Source: Oscillospiraceae bacterium
GTDB lineage: Bacteria > Bacillota > Clostridia > Oscillospirales > Ruminococcaceae
Assembly (NCBI GenBank): GCA_031260665.1
Contig: JAISLD010000022.1
Location: 1-64,000, forward strand
Reading direction: 5' to 3'
Length of the DNA: 64,000 nucleotides
In this document: positions 48,541 to 57,824 of the stretch, piece by piece
How positions within the stretch are numbered: the stretch's first letter is position 1
Layout: each line of letters starts with the position of its first letter
Notes under the pieces: model-generated
What the model was told of the DNA's origin: nothing
Database searches by the model: none
What the model saw: the letters and a program-made list of their open reading frames with translations, nothing else
Position numbers and translations under genes: made by a program

Positions 48541-49556
48541 TAGGATAGAACAATTGACTTCAGTTTAGCAAACGTACCAACAGCAAGCGAGAACTCCGTG
48601 CTGTCGGCAGTGTCGCTGTCGCTTGACGGGTTGGTGTGACTGAGCGAGAGCGCATCGCGGTCGTTGATAAACAAGTAAACGTTGTTCATGTTTTCATCTT
48701 CCAGCTGAAACAGCAAGCAAGACGTATCGCGTGTCGTGAACAACGCGGAGTTGACCTCGACATCGCGGTTTTGCGCAAGCACATCAGCTACAGCGGGCGC
48801 CACGACTGAACTCTGAAAGTCGTTCGGGTATGAATAGAACTGCCACATTGCTTCACCGTTTGCCCCAAACTCGGCGTAAGAGAGAAACGTGGTCGTGACC
48901 TTTGCTCCGCCGTAATACGCGGTCAAGTACGCGGACAGCGTGACCTCGGCTATATTGTCAGCCGCGACTTCCCCGTTGTATTCGTAGTCGATATCGGGTA
49001 TGTCGGTTTCGGCTATGTCGTCGCCACGCGGCACGAACATTCGCGATTTGGGAATGTCGGTTGTGCCGTCTGTTTCGCCGCTATTTGCTTCATCGTCAAC
49101 GTAGTTGAAGCTCGCTCCCTCATCTTCCGCGATGTCGCCATTTATGTTGGCTGAGCCGGTGTCAATCGGAGTAAACGCCATCTTTCCCTTGGGAACATCG
49201 GGTTCTTCATTGGTCGTGTCGGCTGAGCCGTCGTTGGCTGTGTCGTTGGCTGAGCCAACGATTACCGCACCCGCAGCAGATGCCGTGTCGTCAACCGCTT
49301 CATCAGTCGCTTCTGATTCAGGGGAAGCAAGGTCGCTTGTTTGAAGCAAATTTGGCAGGGCAACCGCACCGACTATGAGGACGATAAGGCAAACCGCACC
49401 CACCGCAACTCGTTTGCTGTACGGCAGGAATCGTTGCCACGGTGTCAGGTTCTCGCGTTCGCGAAGTCGGCGCGTCACCTCGATATACAAGTCGGGGCGA
49501 TGACTTTGGTCACGCATAGCTTCGCTGTAAAGTTGACTAAACTTCATCAAAATCAA
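48540..49556 (-). CDS. Putative anti-sigma factor / single-TM regulatory protein
   Basis: Cytoplasmic N-terminus, one TM (VAVGAVCLIVLIVGAVAL), long acidic extracytoplasmic region; start overlaps the ECF sigma gene. Confidence 0.6.
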   Translation of the reverse strand: MILMKFSQLYSEAMRDQSHRPDLYIEVTRRLRERENLTPWQRFLPYSKRVAVGAVCLIVLIVGAVALPNLLQTSDLASPESEATDEAVDDTASAAGAVIVGSANDTANDGSADTTNEEPDVPKGKMAFTPIDTGSANINGDIAEDEGASFNYVDDEANSGETDGTTDIPKSRMFVPRGDDIAETDIPDIDYEYNGEVAADNIAEVTLSAYLTAYYGGAKVTTTFLSYAEFGANGEAMWQFYSYPNDFQSSVVAPAVADVLAQNRDVEVNSALFTTRDTSCLLFQLEDENMNNVYLFINDRDALSLSHTNPSSDSDTADSTEFSLAVGTFAKLKSIVLS

Positions 49557-50052
49557 CGCCTTTCAGTTTAGTTTGCAGCAGTGAACGGGCACGCCGCAGG
49601 TGCGACTTGACGGTGTTTTCGGGCACACCGAGTACCGCCGCTATCTGGTTTGTCTGCATATCTTCGTAATAAAACAGATGAATCGCGGTGCGATACTTGA
49701 CGGGGAGCGACATCACAGCGTCAAGCACCGTGCTTTTCGCTTCGGCGTTTTCGATATCGGGGTTGCCCGCGCCTAATGTGTCGGGCAGCTCGTCAGCGGA
49801 ACGGTGCCTGTTCCAAGCGGAGGTGACGAACGTCTTGCTCGTATTCACCGCGGCACGTATAAGCCACGCCTTTCGGTGTTCCTCGTCATTGTATATCTTT
49901 TTGTGCGACACGTACTTCAGAAACAAGTCTTGCGTGATATCGTCGGCGTCAGCCGGGTTGCGAACACGCGCAAGCACAAGTCGGTAGACCATCTGACTAT
50001 ATCGCTCGAACACGCCGGGGAAATCTTCGGCGGAATTCAGTGAAAGTGACAT
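49537..50052 (-). CDS. ECF-type RNA polymerase sigma factor
   Basis: YSQMVYRLVLARVRNPADADDITQDLFLKY (region 2), LPVKYRTAIHLFYYEDMQTNQIAAVLGVPENTVKSHLRRAR (region 4). Confidence 0.92.
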   Translation of the reverse strand: MSLSLNSAEDFPGVFERYSQMVYRLVLARVRNPADADDITQDLFLKYVSHKKIYNDEEHRKAWLIRAAVNTSKTFVTSAWNRHRSADELPDTLGAGNPDIENAEAKSTVLDAVMSLPVKYRTAIHLFYYEDMQTNQIAAVLGVPENTVKSHLRRARSLLQTKLKGVDFDEV

Positions 50053-50104
50053 AGATGTTCCCTTTCGGTAATAAAACTCTTTTGGCAGCGAATTAGTTGC
50101 GATA

Positions 50105-50275
50105 TATAGCCGGTTAAACTAAAAGTTTCACCGGTTAAGGGGTATAACCGGCAACGTATCCCATCAGTCATATTGCCCGTCCGGCACAGACTCGCTCCTG
50201 CGGGAGCGGCAAGGGCGTTGAGTCATTCCGGTCGCCCGCCTGCGCCCCGAGGGGTATGACCTTCGGTTATATGCG
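50105..50275. repeat. Mosaic of intergenic repeat modules
   Basis: ccggttaaactaaaagtttcaccggttaaggggtata; catattgcccgtccggcacagac; gctcctgcgggagc; ggtcgcccgcctgcgccccgaggggtatgaccttcgg. Confidence 0.85.
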
Positions 50276-50411
50276 CCAAGCTGTTGACATTAGTTGGTTA
50301 GGTTAAACGACCACATACGCAAATAGTGAACAGCCTGCACTTTGGTTGCCGACTATCCACTATTGTAATCATATATGTTTGGGCGACATTGGTGCTGATG
50401 AACAGAAGTTT

Positions 50412-52817
50412 TCACAGCTTCGTTATCTTCGCGAAGTTCGCCATAAGTTTTTTGGTGCCCACACTGTCAAAGGCAATCTCAAGAAGCAAGTCGCCCCCCA
50501 TTGCCTCGCCTGTCAGCACCGTGCCGTCTCCAAATATTCTGTGCTTTACCCTTTCACCCGCCGAATAATCGCCGTCTCCGTTTGTGCCGGGTTTGGTGCT
50601 TTCAACCAGTTTCTCGTGGCTTTCCTTTTCTTTTTGGAGGTAGCCTGTACGTATACGGTTCTTCGGGTTAGCGAAGTTTATCCCTTGGTGAGGGCTTTTG
50701 ACAAGTGACTTGTCGATTGATTCAACGTATTCTTCGGGGATATCGCGGACAAACCGCGATAATTTATTCCGCTGTGTCTGCCCAAAATAAAGCCGCTGTC
50801 TTGCGTGCGTGATGAAAAGTTTGGTTTTGGCGCGCGTTATCGCGACATAAGCAAGGCGGCGTTCTTCCTCAAGCTCGTCTGTGTCGCCCATTGAACGATA
50901 CGACGGGAACAGGTTATCCTCCGCGCCAATAAGGTAGACTGTGTTGAATTCAAGACCTTTCGCCCCGTGAATCGTCATCAAAGTGACGCGGTCGTCCCCG
51001 TTGTCGTCATCGGCTTCAGCCCAAAGTGCCGCCTGTTCAAGGTATTCTTCGAGTCCCGACTCGGGGTTGGCTTCCGTAAACGACAGCACCGCCGACTTCA
51101 GCTCCTCGATGTTTTCGAGTCGCGATATGCCGCTAAGCCCCTGCGCTTCTTCTTCCTCAAGCATTGCCCGATAGCCCGTGGAATCAAGTACGTGGTCAAT
51201 AAGCTCTGTCAGCGAGATATGCTCGTTATATGCGGCAAGCAAACCGTTGAACATCTCGGCGAGGGGAACCAGCAGCTTTGCTGACTTTGCAAGCGTTTGG
51301 TATCCGCCCGAACGAGTCATCACGTCAATCGGTGTCTGACCTGTCGCAAGGGCAACGTGTTCAATCTCCGCTTGTGTCGCGTCGCCGATACGACGTTTAG
51401 GCACGTTCGCGATTCGGCGAAAGCGGACGATATCAAACGGGTTGGCGATGACGCTGAGATACGCCAAGATATCTTTGATTTCTTTTCTGTCGTAGAACTT
51501 TGTGCCGCCGATAACACGATAAGGCACTTCGTCACGGACGAGCGCTTGCTCAATGCTTCGCGACTGTGCGTGGCTCCGGTAGAGCAGGGCATAGTCTTTA
51601 TAGTTGCCGCCTGCCGCAACCTCGGTCTTGATGTTGTCGGAGATGTACGAGCTTTCTTCGGTTTCGTTCGTGAAGCAAACCACGTCAATCTTGTGCCCCT
51701 CGCCTTTGTCTGACCACAGGGTTTTGCCTTTGCGTGACGTGTTCTTCGCGATGACGGAGTTCGCCGCGTTCAAGATGTTTGAGGTGCTGCGATAGTTTTG
51801 CTCAAGCTTTATCACCGTGGCACTGAACTGATTCTCAAACGAGAGGATATTCTCAATTGTGGCGCCGCGGAACTTGTAGATACTCTGGTCCTCGTCGCCC
51901 ACGGCGCAAAGGTTGCCGTGCTTTGCCGACAACATCGACACAAGCCGAAACTGCGCCTCGTTTGTGTCTTGGTATTCGTCGACCATTACGTACTGAAACT
52001 TGTCTTGCCAATATGCCAGCACATCGGGGAAGCGGTCAAACAACTCGACAGTCAGCGCAATAATATCGTCAAAGTCGAGAGCATTGGCGTTCTTCAGCCT
52101 CCGTTGATACTCGCTGTATATCTTCGACACGGTTTCAAGTGTGTAGTCGCGTTTGCCATACTTGGTTGTTTCAAAGTTGTCGGCATTTATAAGTTTATCT
52201 TTGGCACGGGATATCGCGGTCTGCACCATCTTCGGCTGAATCTGCGACTCATCGGTGCCGAGGTCTTTCATTATCGCTTTTATCATTCGCTGGCTGTCGT
52301 CCGCGTCATAAATCGCGAAGTTCGGCGTGAAGCCAAGGCGGTTGATGTCGCGGCGAAGCATACGAACGCAACAAGAGTGAAACGTCATTGCCCAGATATC
52401 AGAAGCGTGGAGGAACGAGCCGATACGCTCGATACGTTCGCGTAGTTCTTTCGCCGCTTTGTTGGTGAATGTGACGGCGAGGATTCTCCACGGGGCGACA
52501 CGCTGTTTGCCGCCGATTATATCGGAAAGCCGCTCCGTGTTTTCAGCCGAACGCGTTTCTTCACCGTTTGCAAACCGCTCAAGGAACGCCGCGTCGTCAG
52601 CCGACAGGTTCTTGTCGTCGCTTTGGTTCGCGGCGTCGCCGAAGAGAAGCATATTGGCGATACGGTTGACGAGAACCGTCGTTTTTCCGCTTCCCGCGCC
52701 CGCAATGATAAGAAGCGGCCCGGCGACAGTGAAAATCGCTTCTCGTTGTGCCGGGTTGCTTCTCGCAAAGAATGTGTTAAGCGCCTGCATCTTAATTTCG
52801 TTATAATTCATTGACAA
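50412..52817 (-). CDS. pcrA: UvrD/PcrA-type ATP-dependent DNA helicase
   Basis: NPAQREAIFTVAGPLLIIAGAGSGKTTVL, VDEYQDTNEAQF, VTLMTIHGAKGLEF, RRLAYVAITRAK. Confidence 0.95.
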   Translation of the reverse strand: MSMNYNEIKMQALNTFFARSNPAQREAIFTVAGPLLIIAGAGSGKTTVLVNRIANMLLFGDAANQSDDKNLSADDAAFLERFANGEETRSAENTERLSDIIGGKQRVAPWRILAVTFTNKAAKELRERIERIGSFLHASDIWAMTFHSCCVRMLRRDINRLGFTPNFAIYDADDSQRMIKAIMKDLGTDESQIQPKMVQTAISRAKDKLINADNFETTKYGKRDYTLETVSKIYSEYQRRLKNANALDFDDIIALTVELFDRFPDVLAYWQDKFQYVMVDEYQDTNEAQFRLVSMLSAKHGNLCAVGDEDQSIYKFRGATIENILSFENQFSATVIKLEQNYRSTSNILNAANSVIAKNTSRKGKTLWSDKGEGHKIDVVCFTNETEESSYISDNIKTEVAAGGNYKDYALLYRSHAQSRSIEQALVRDEVPYRVIGGTKFYDRKEIKDILAYLSVIANPFDIVRFRRIANVPKRRIGDATQAEIEHVALATGQTPIDVMTRSGGYQTLAKSAKLLVPLAEMFNGLLAAYNEHISLTELIDHVLDSTGYRAMLEEEEAQGLSGISRLENIEELKSAVLSFTEANPESGLEEYLEQAALWAEADDDNGDDRVTLMTIHGAKGLEFNTVYLIGAEDNLFPSYRSMGDTDELEEERRLAYVAITRAKTKLFITHARQRLYFGQTQRNKLSRFVRDIPEEYVESIDKSLVKSPHQGINFANPKNRIRTGYLQKEKESHEKLVESTKPGTNGDGDYSAGERVKHRIFGDGTVLTGEAMGGDLLLEIAFDSVGTKKLMANFAKITKL

Positions 52818-52839
52818 GATTTCCTGTTTAAGCGTCTGA

Positions 52840-53799
52840 TTAGTTTGCGCTTGTCGTGGTTGCGGTAGGAACTACGGTCGTTGCGTTGGTGCCCGTGGCT
52901 TTCGGTGTGGAGTTGTAAGACGAACTTTCAAGGACGACAAACGGGTTCACCCCGTCGCCGATAACTTGAGGAAGCACGCCGTTCCAACCGATAATCTTGA
53001 GATAATCTATATAGCCGGGGCTTTTTGCCAGTTGTGTTTGAATCAGCTCAATCGCTTTGGCGTCCGCTTCAGCTGATATCTTCTTGCTGTCGGCGTCCGC
53101 TTGCGCCGCAATGACCTTTTGCTTCGCTTCTTCCTCACGCTCCGCTGTCTTGTTCTTCATACGAAGCGCGTCTTGCGCCGCGATAACTTTCGCTTGAATC
53201 GACGACTCAAACGCCGAATCAAACTTCAAGTTCTCGATAGCGAATGCCGTGACGATGATGCCGTTTGGTTGAAGCACCTCGGACAACTCGCGCTGAATGG
53301 CGGTCTGTACCTCGGCGCGCGACTGAACGAGTTCTTCAGCTTTGATTTTACCGATTGCGTTCTTTGAAATCTTGGCGACGTTAGGCACAAGCAGACGCGC
53401 TTCGACGTTGACGACACCTGTGTTTCGTATAATATCGCTCATCTCGCCTTGGTCATAGCGATAAGTAAGTTTCAGCCGCAGTTCATCGACGTTTTGCGTG
53501 TCGCTTGTGTATGCGTCTGTTATTACTTCGTATTGCTGTTCACGTGTGTCGATTTGCTGAATCTGGTCGATGAAGGGAATCTTGAGGTTCAGCCCCGCGG
53601 ATAACCCCGAGTTGACTATTTTGCCGAAACGATACTGCACCCCGACATACCCCTCATTCACTATCGTGAACGCGTTGAACAACACGGTGAGAAGAACCAC
53701 CGCGATGACCACCCAGAGTGTCAGTCGACCTGCTTTTTTGCCGTCAAAGTTGCCGCCGCTTGCTCGCGGCTTTTCGGTAGAGAAATGTATTTCGCTCAT
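52840..53799 (-). CDS. SPFH/Band 7 (prohibitin/HflC-like) membrane protein
   Basis: N-terminal TM; VNEGYVGVQYRFGKIV, IQRELSEVLQPNGIIVTAFAIENLKF, AEREEEAKQKVIAAQADADSKKISAEADAKAI. Confidence 0.88.
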   Translation of the reverse strand: MSEIHFSTEKPRASGGNFDGKKAGRLTLWVVIAVVLLTVLFNAFTIVNEGYVGVQYRFGKIVNSGLSAGLNLKIPFIDQIQQIDTREQQYEVITDAYTSDTQNVDELRLKLTYRYDQGEMSDIIRNTGVVNVEARLLVPNVAKISKNAIGKIKAEELVQSRAEVQTAIQRELSEVLQPNGIIVTAFAIENLKFDSAFESSIQAKVIAAQDALRMKNKTAEREEEAKQKVIAAQADADSKKISAEADAKAIELIQTQLAKSPGYIDYLKIIGWNGVLPQVIGDGVNPFVVLESSSYNSTPKATGTNATTVVPTATTTSAN

Positions 53800-53877
53800 A
53801 GGTTTTTTCTCCTTATATTATAATAGTATACCACGGATATGATATGACCACGCATAGATATCACCAATACCACGCCT

Positions 53878-53906
53878 ATTATAGCACATTTCCGCTTAAA
53901 AGTCAA
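53878..53906 (-). promoter_or_regulatory. Sigma-A-like promoter for SPFH protein gene
   Basis: Minus strand TTGACT-17 bp-TATAAT. Confidence 0.6.
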
Positions 53907-53989
53907 CGCACACCTTGGTCGGCGCCGAACCGGCAATATAGTTAATGCGATATGTTATTTGGCTTGCAATGTTAACAACTTGGGTGCAT

Positions 53990-54285
53990 ATGCCGCTCCT
54001 GCGGAGCGGTAGCCGCTGAAAGCGGCTATAAAAACGCTTTAGCGTTTTTAATTTAACCTACTATAACACGCAGAATGATTAGTTAGCAAACGTATTGTCC
54101 ACACCTGCAAGGGGTCGTTGACAATGATTGTGGCTTGTGGTATAATGCCAAGTGATATATATTCCTTAACTGGTTAAACTTTCAGTTTAACTCCGCCGCT
54201 TCGCGGCAATTGGTGGCTACGCCGCCAAGCGCTAAAAGCGACTGCAAAAACGCTTTAGCGTTTTTAATTTAGCCTACTATAATAT
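53990..54285. repeat. Mosaic of intergenic repeat modules flanking the scp operon promoter
   Basis: aaaacgctttagcgtttttaatttaacctactataa (twice); cttaactggttaaactttcagtttaactccgccgcttcgcggc. Confidence 0.85.
54118..54146 (+). promoter_or_regulatory. Sigma-A-like promoter for M50 protease-scpA-scpB operon
   Basis: TTGACA-17 bp-TATAAT; two repeat modules lie between it and the start codon. Confidence 0.75.
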
Positions 54286-54305
54286 CTTTTTGGAGCAAAA
54301 CGTAG

Positions 54306-55007
54306 ATGACAGGACCTCTAATCAAGCTTTTCACGGGTGCCGACCCGTTTGACATCGCAATCTCTTTCTTTGCCGTGGCTGTGCTTCTCCTTATAGTGCT
54401 TCCGCTTCACGAATGTGCCCACGGATATATGGCGAAGTACCTCGGCGACGATACCGCCGAACGTGCAGGCAGACTGACGCTGAACCCTCTCGCTCACCTT
54501 GAACCTATGGGTGCGCTCTTTATGCTGTTTATCCCGATTGGTTGGGGCAAACCCGTGCCTGTTGACGAACGCCGCTGTGACAAGGTGAAACCACGCACTG
54601 CCGCCGCTCTCATTGCCGCAGCAGGTCCGCTGTCAAACCTCGTTATGGCTTATGTTTTTGTCGTGCTGTATAAACTTGCATTTGTTATACTGATTGGCGA
54701 CGGAAGTCAAGGCATTGATATGTCGAGCGGCATTGTTTACCTCCCCACCGCGTTTTATTATATCGCAATGCTTAACATCTATCTCGCTGTGTTCAACCTG
54801 TTCCCGATTCCGCCGTTTGACGGTTGGAACATCATTCAGCTTCTTCTCAAACCGAGACAGATTATCTGGGTAGCGGAGCGGCAGAACATCATCTCGCTTC
54901 TGTTTCTCGCGGTGCTGTTTATCACGCCTGTCGTCATCGGGATAATATCGTTCGTGTCCGGTGGCGTAATGAACGCGCTTGATTTCTTGACTGGCTTTAT
55001 TCACTGA
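54306..55007 (+). CDS. Site-2 protease (M50) family membrane protein
   Basis: LPLHECAHGYMAKYLGDDTAERAGRLTLNPLAHLEPMG, AAAGPLSNL, FNLFPIPPFDGWNI. Confidence 0.9.
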   Translation: MTGPLIKLFTGADPFDIAISFFAVAVLLLIVLPLHECAHGYMAKYLGDDTAERAGRLTLNPLAHLEPMGALFMLFIPIGWGKPVPVDERRCDKVKPRTAAALIAAAGPLSNLVMAYVFVVLYKLAFVILIGDGSQGIDMSSGIVYLPTAFYYIAMLNIYLAVFNLFPIPPFDGWNIIQLLLKPRQIIWVAERQNIISLLFLAVLFITPVVIGIISFVSGGVMNALDFLTGFIH

Positions 55008-55735
55008 TGACAGACTTTAACTACAAAAGCCCCGTCTATGAGGGACCGCTTGACCTTATGCTCGCGTTGGTGGAGAAGCAAAAGCTTGATATCCGCGACA
55101 TTGAGATATCGATACTGCTTGAGCAGTTTCTTCTCTATCTTGAGGAGATGCGCGCCCGTGATATCGAGTTGGCAGGCGAGTTCATCGCGATGGCGGCGCA
55201 CCTCATCTATATCAAAACCGCTGTTCTGCTGCCGAAGCACGAAGTTGAAGAACTAAAAAAAGAATTGTCGGGTGCGCTGATTGAATACGCTTTGCTTAAA
55301 GAAGCGGCGACGGCACTCGCGAAGCTCTTCAACGGAGGCGCGTACTTCACGCGCAAACCCGCGGAACTCGAGGGGGCGGCGGAGTATCGGTTGCCACATC
55401 AATCAAGCGAACTCGTAAGTGCGGCGATTGAGGCGGTGAAGTCCGGTGTGAAGCCCCCCGAGGTGCAAACAGCCCTTGAAATCGTGCCACACAAAGAATA
55501 CGCCAGCATTTACGCGAAGTTTATATACGTTATGCGGCGGCTGACGAAGCACAAGGTTTATCCGATTCGCGAGCTGTATTTTCAGCAGAGCCGAAGCGAG
55601 CAAGCGGCGGTGTTCATCGTGCTTCTCGAATTGGCAAGGCGTGGCGTGATAAACTTTGTCGATAACGACAGGTTCATCGAGTTGACAAGAAGCGACGGCG
55701 TGAAGGTCGATGAAGTTCCCGTGGGTGCAATGTGA
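55007..55735 (+). CDS. scpA: Segregation and condensation protein A
   Basis: YEGPLDLMLALVEKQKLDIRDIEISILLEQFL; C-terminal VFIVLLELARRGVINF. Confidence 0.94.
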   Translation: MTDFNYKSPVYEGPLDLMLALVEKQKLDIRDIEISILLEQFLLYLEEMRARDIELAGEFIAMAAHLIYIKTAVLLPKHEVEELKKELSGALIEYALLKEAATALAKLFNGGAYFTRKPAELEGAAEYRLPHQSSELVSAAIEAVKSGVKPPEVQTALEIVPHKEYASIYAKFIYVMRRLTKHKVYPIRELYFQQSRSEQAAVFIVLLELARRGVINFVDNDRFIELTRSDGVKVDEVPVGAM

Positions 55736-56496
55736 TGAGAACAAAACAAACTAAACTCCCGAAGATAACAGCAGACGTGAGCGAGAGAATGGCGGCGGTT
55801 GAAGCCGTTTTGTTCGCTAATGGTGAGCCTGTGCCGCTGACACGGCTTGCCGCCTCGCTTCTTTGCGGTGCCGACGAAGCGCGTGAAGCGGTGGCGCAAC
55901 TTGAACGCCGCTATGACATATCGGGCGGTGGAATCTGCCTGCTTCGGCTTGGCAACTCGTTTCAGCTGGCGACTCGCCCCGAACACGCGGACGAAGTGCG
56001 CCGCGCGCTCGAAACGCGCAAGCAACAGCCGTTGTCACAAGCGGCGATTGAAGTGCTGTCGCTTATTGCGTATAATCAACCTGTGACCAAGGCGTTCATT
56101 GAAACGGTGCGCGGTGTTGACTCGGGCAGCGTGGTCAACACGTTAGCGGAACGCGGTTTGGTGGAGGAGGCGGGTCGGCTTGACTTGCCGGGCAGACCTG
56201 TCGCGTTTCGTACCACCGAAACTTTTCTTCGTTGCTTCGGGTTAGAGTCAATTGCCGATTTGCCGCCGCTTCCCGGCACTCCGCAACAAAAAACCTTTGA
56301 TGAAATAGAAGAAGATTATACAGATGATGTAATAAACGAAGAATTATATACAGAAAGTATAAAAGATGAAGAAGTTGTGGAAAATAGAGACGAAGATTTT
56401 TATACAAATGCTGCGACAAATGAAGAAGTTGCGGAAGATAATTATACAGAAAGTGTAATCAGCGAAGATATATCCGAACAGGAATATATCGAATGA
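55732..56496 (+). CDS. scpB: Segregation and condensation protein B with acidic low-complexity tail
   Basis: QAAIEVLSLIAYNQPVTKAFIETVRGVDSGSVVNTLAERGLVEEAGRLDLPGRPVAFRTTETFLRCFGL. Confidence 0.95.
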   Translation: MMRTKQTKLPKITADVSERMAAVEAVLFANGEPVPLTRLAASLLCGADEAREAVAQLERRYDISGGGICLLRLGNSFQLATRPEHADEVRRALETRKQQPLSQAAIEVLSLIAYNQPVTKAFIETVRGVDSGSVVNTLAERGLVEEAGRLDLPGRPVAFRTTETFLRCFGLESIADLPPLPGTPQQKTFDEIEEDYTDDVINEELYTESIKDEEVVENRDEDFYTNAATNEEVAEDNYTESVISEDISEQEYIE

Positions 56497-57275
56497 CCGC
56501 GTTAGTTGTCGTCGGGGTTATTGTCGCGGTTTTTGCCCTAATAATATGGTCGCCGCTGAAAATCACGCTCATCTTTGAAAACAACGTCGATGTTCGGCTT
56601 GATTTTTTGTTTTTCAAAATCTATCCGTTCTCAAAAAAGAAAGAGCGTGAACGCTGGTGGCAACTGTGGCGGCAAAAACCGAAACGCCGAGTCCACCCGT
56701 TCCTTCAGGACAGGCTTGACCGTGAAGCCAAGGAGAAAGCGGAACAGGACAAAGCGAACGCTCTGCTTAAAGCTGAACAAGACAAGCAAAAGCGCAAGAT
56801 TGAGCGGTTGAAAGCGGAGCAGAAGCCGAAAGTCAGCTTTGACAGCGAGCAAATTGGTGAGATGATTGAACTTGTTTCATTTGTGCTGAAAAAGCTGAAC
56901 GAATTTTTCCACAAAGTATATATTCGCAACTTTTATGCTGACTGTATAGCGGGTGGCGAGGACGCGATGTCTGTCGCGATGAACTACGGCAAACTGTGCA
57001 TTGGCTTAAATGCAGGGCTTGCGGTGATTATGTCGCAGTTTGACACGCAGGTGAAGGAGGTCCACATCGAGGCTGATTTCCAGCGAGAGCGCACCGACTT
57101 CTTCCTCTACGCCGAGATTAACATTCGATTGGCGGCTTTCGGGCACCTTGCTTTTATACTTGTAGTAAAAGCAATCAAGTTTATTTCTAAAAGTAAAACA
57201 GGTCAAATGATTATTTCAATGCGAAGCGGCAAGCCAAAGCAAAAGGCAAAGATCAAGCACAAAACCGGCAAATAG
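56493..57275 (+). CDS. DUF2953-domain membrane protein
   Basis: N-terminal TM, Lys/Glu-rich middle; position between scpB and ytfJ as in other spore formers. Confidence 0.65.
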   Translation: MTALVVVGVIVAVFALIIWSPLKITLIFENNVDVRLDFLFFKIYPFSKKKERERWWQLWRQKPKRRVHPFLQDRLDREAKEKAEQDKANALLKAEQDKQKRKIERLKAEQKPKVSFDSEQIGEMIELVSFVLKKLNEFFHKVYIRNFYADCIAGGEDAMSVAMNYGKLCIGLNAGLAVIMSQFDTQVKEVHIEADFQRERTDFFLYAEINIRLAAFGHLAFILVVKAIKFISKSKTGQMIISMRSGKPKQKAKIKHKTGK

Positions 57276-57398
57276 GCGCAAAGCCGCATCTGCACTGACA
57301 AAGCTCGGCGTTCATTACAAGCAAGAAAAGCGAACGATTGTAAACAAATGGTATAACTAACAAATAATTTACTTATAGTATATCTACAGGAGGACATT

Positions 57399-57785
57399 AT
57401 GGCAGGTAATCTTCAGGGGCTTATGAACGACAGCCTTGACAAAATCAAGCAACTTGTGGACGTGAACACGATAGTCGGCACGCCAATCATCTCGCCCGAC
57501 GGCACGGTTGTTATTCCCGTGTCAAAGGTCAGCTTCGGGTTTGTGTCGGGTGGCACCGACTTGCCGACCAAAGTGCCGCAGGATATATTCGCAGGTGGTT
57601 CGGGTGCGGGCGTAACAATCAAGCCCGAGGCGTTCATCGTCATCAAGTCGTCGGGCGACGTGGCTTTGCTCGAACTGAACCGCGATTCCACGACAATCGA
57701 GTCGCTAATCGAGGGTGCGCCCGAGTTGTTCGCAAAAATCAAAGGAATGTTCGCAAAGAAAGACACAGAAAAATCAGATGATTGA
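57399..57785 (+). CDS. ytfJ: GerW/YtfJ family sporulation protein
   Basis: LVDVNTIVGTPIISPDGTVVIPVSKVSFGFVSGGTD, GGSGAGVTIKPEAFIVI. Confidence 0.93.
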   Translation: MAGNLQGLMNDSLDKIKQLVDVNTIVGTPIISPDGTVVIPVSKVSFGFVSGGTDLPTKVPQDIFAGGSGAGVTIKPEAFIVIKSSGDVALLELNRDSTTIESLIEGAPELFAKIKGMFAKKDTEKSDD

Positions 57786-57824
57786 TATACTTTAAGTATA
57801 AATATCGTTTTGTTAAACTTAAAG

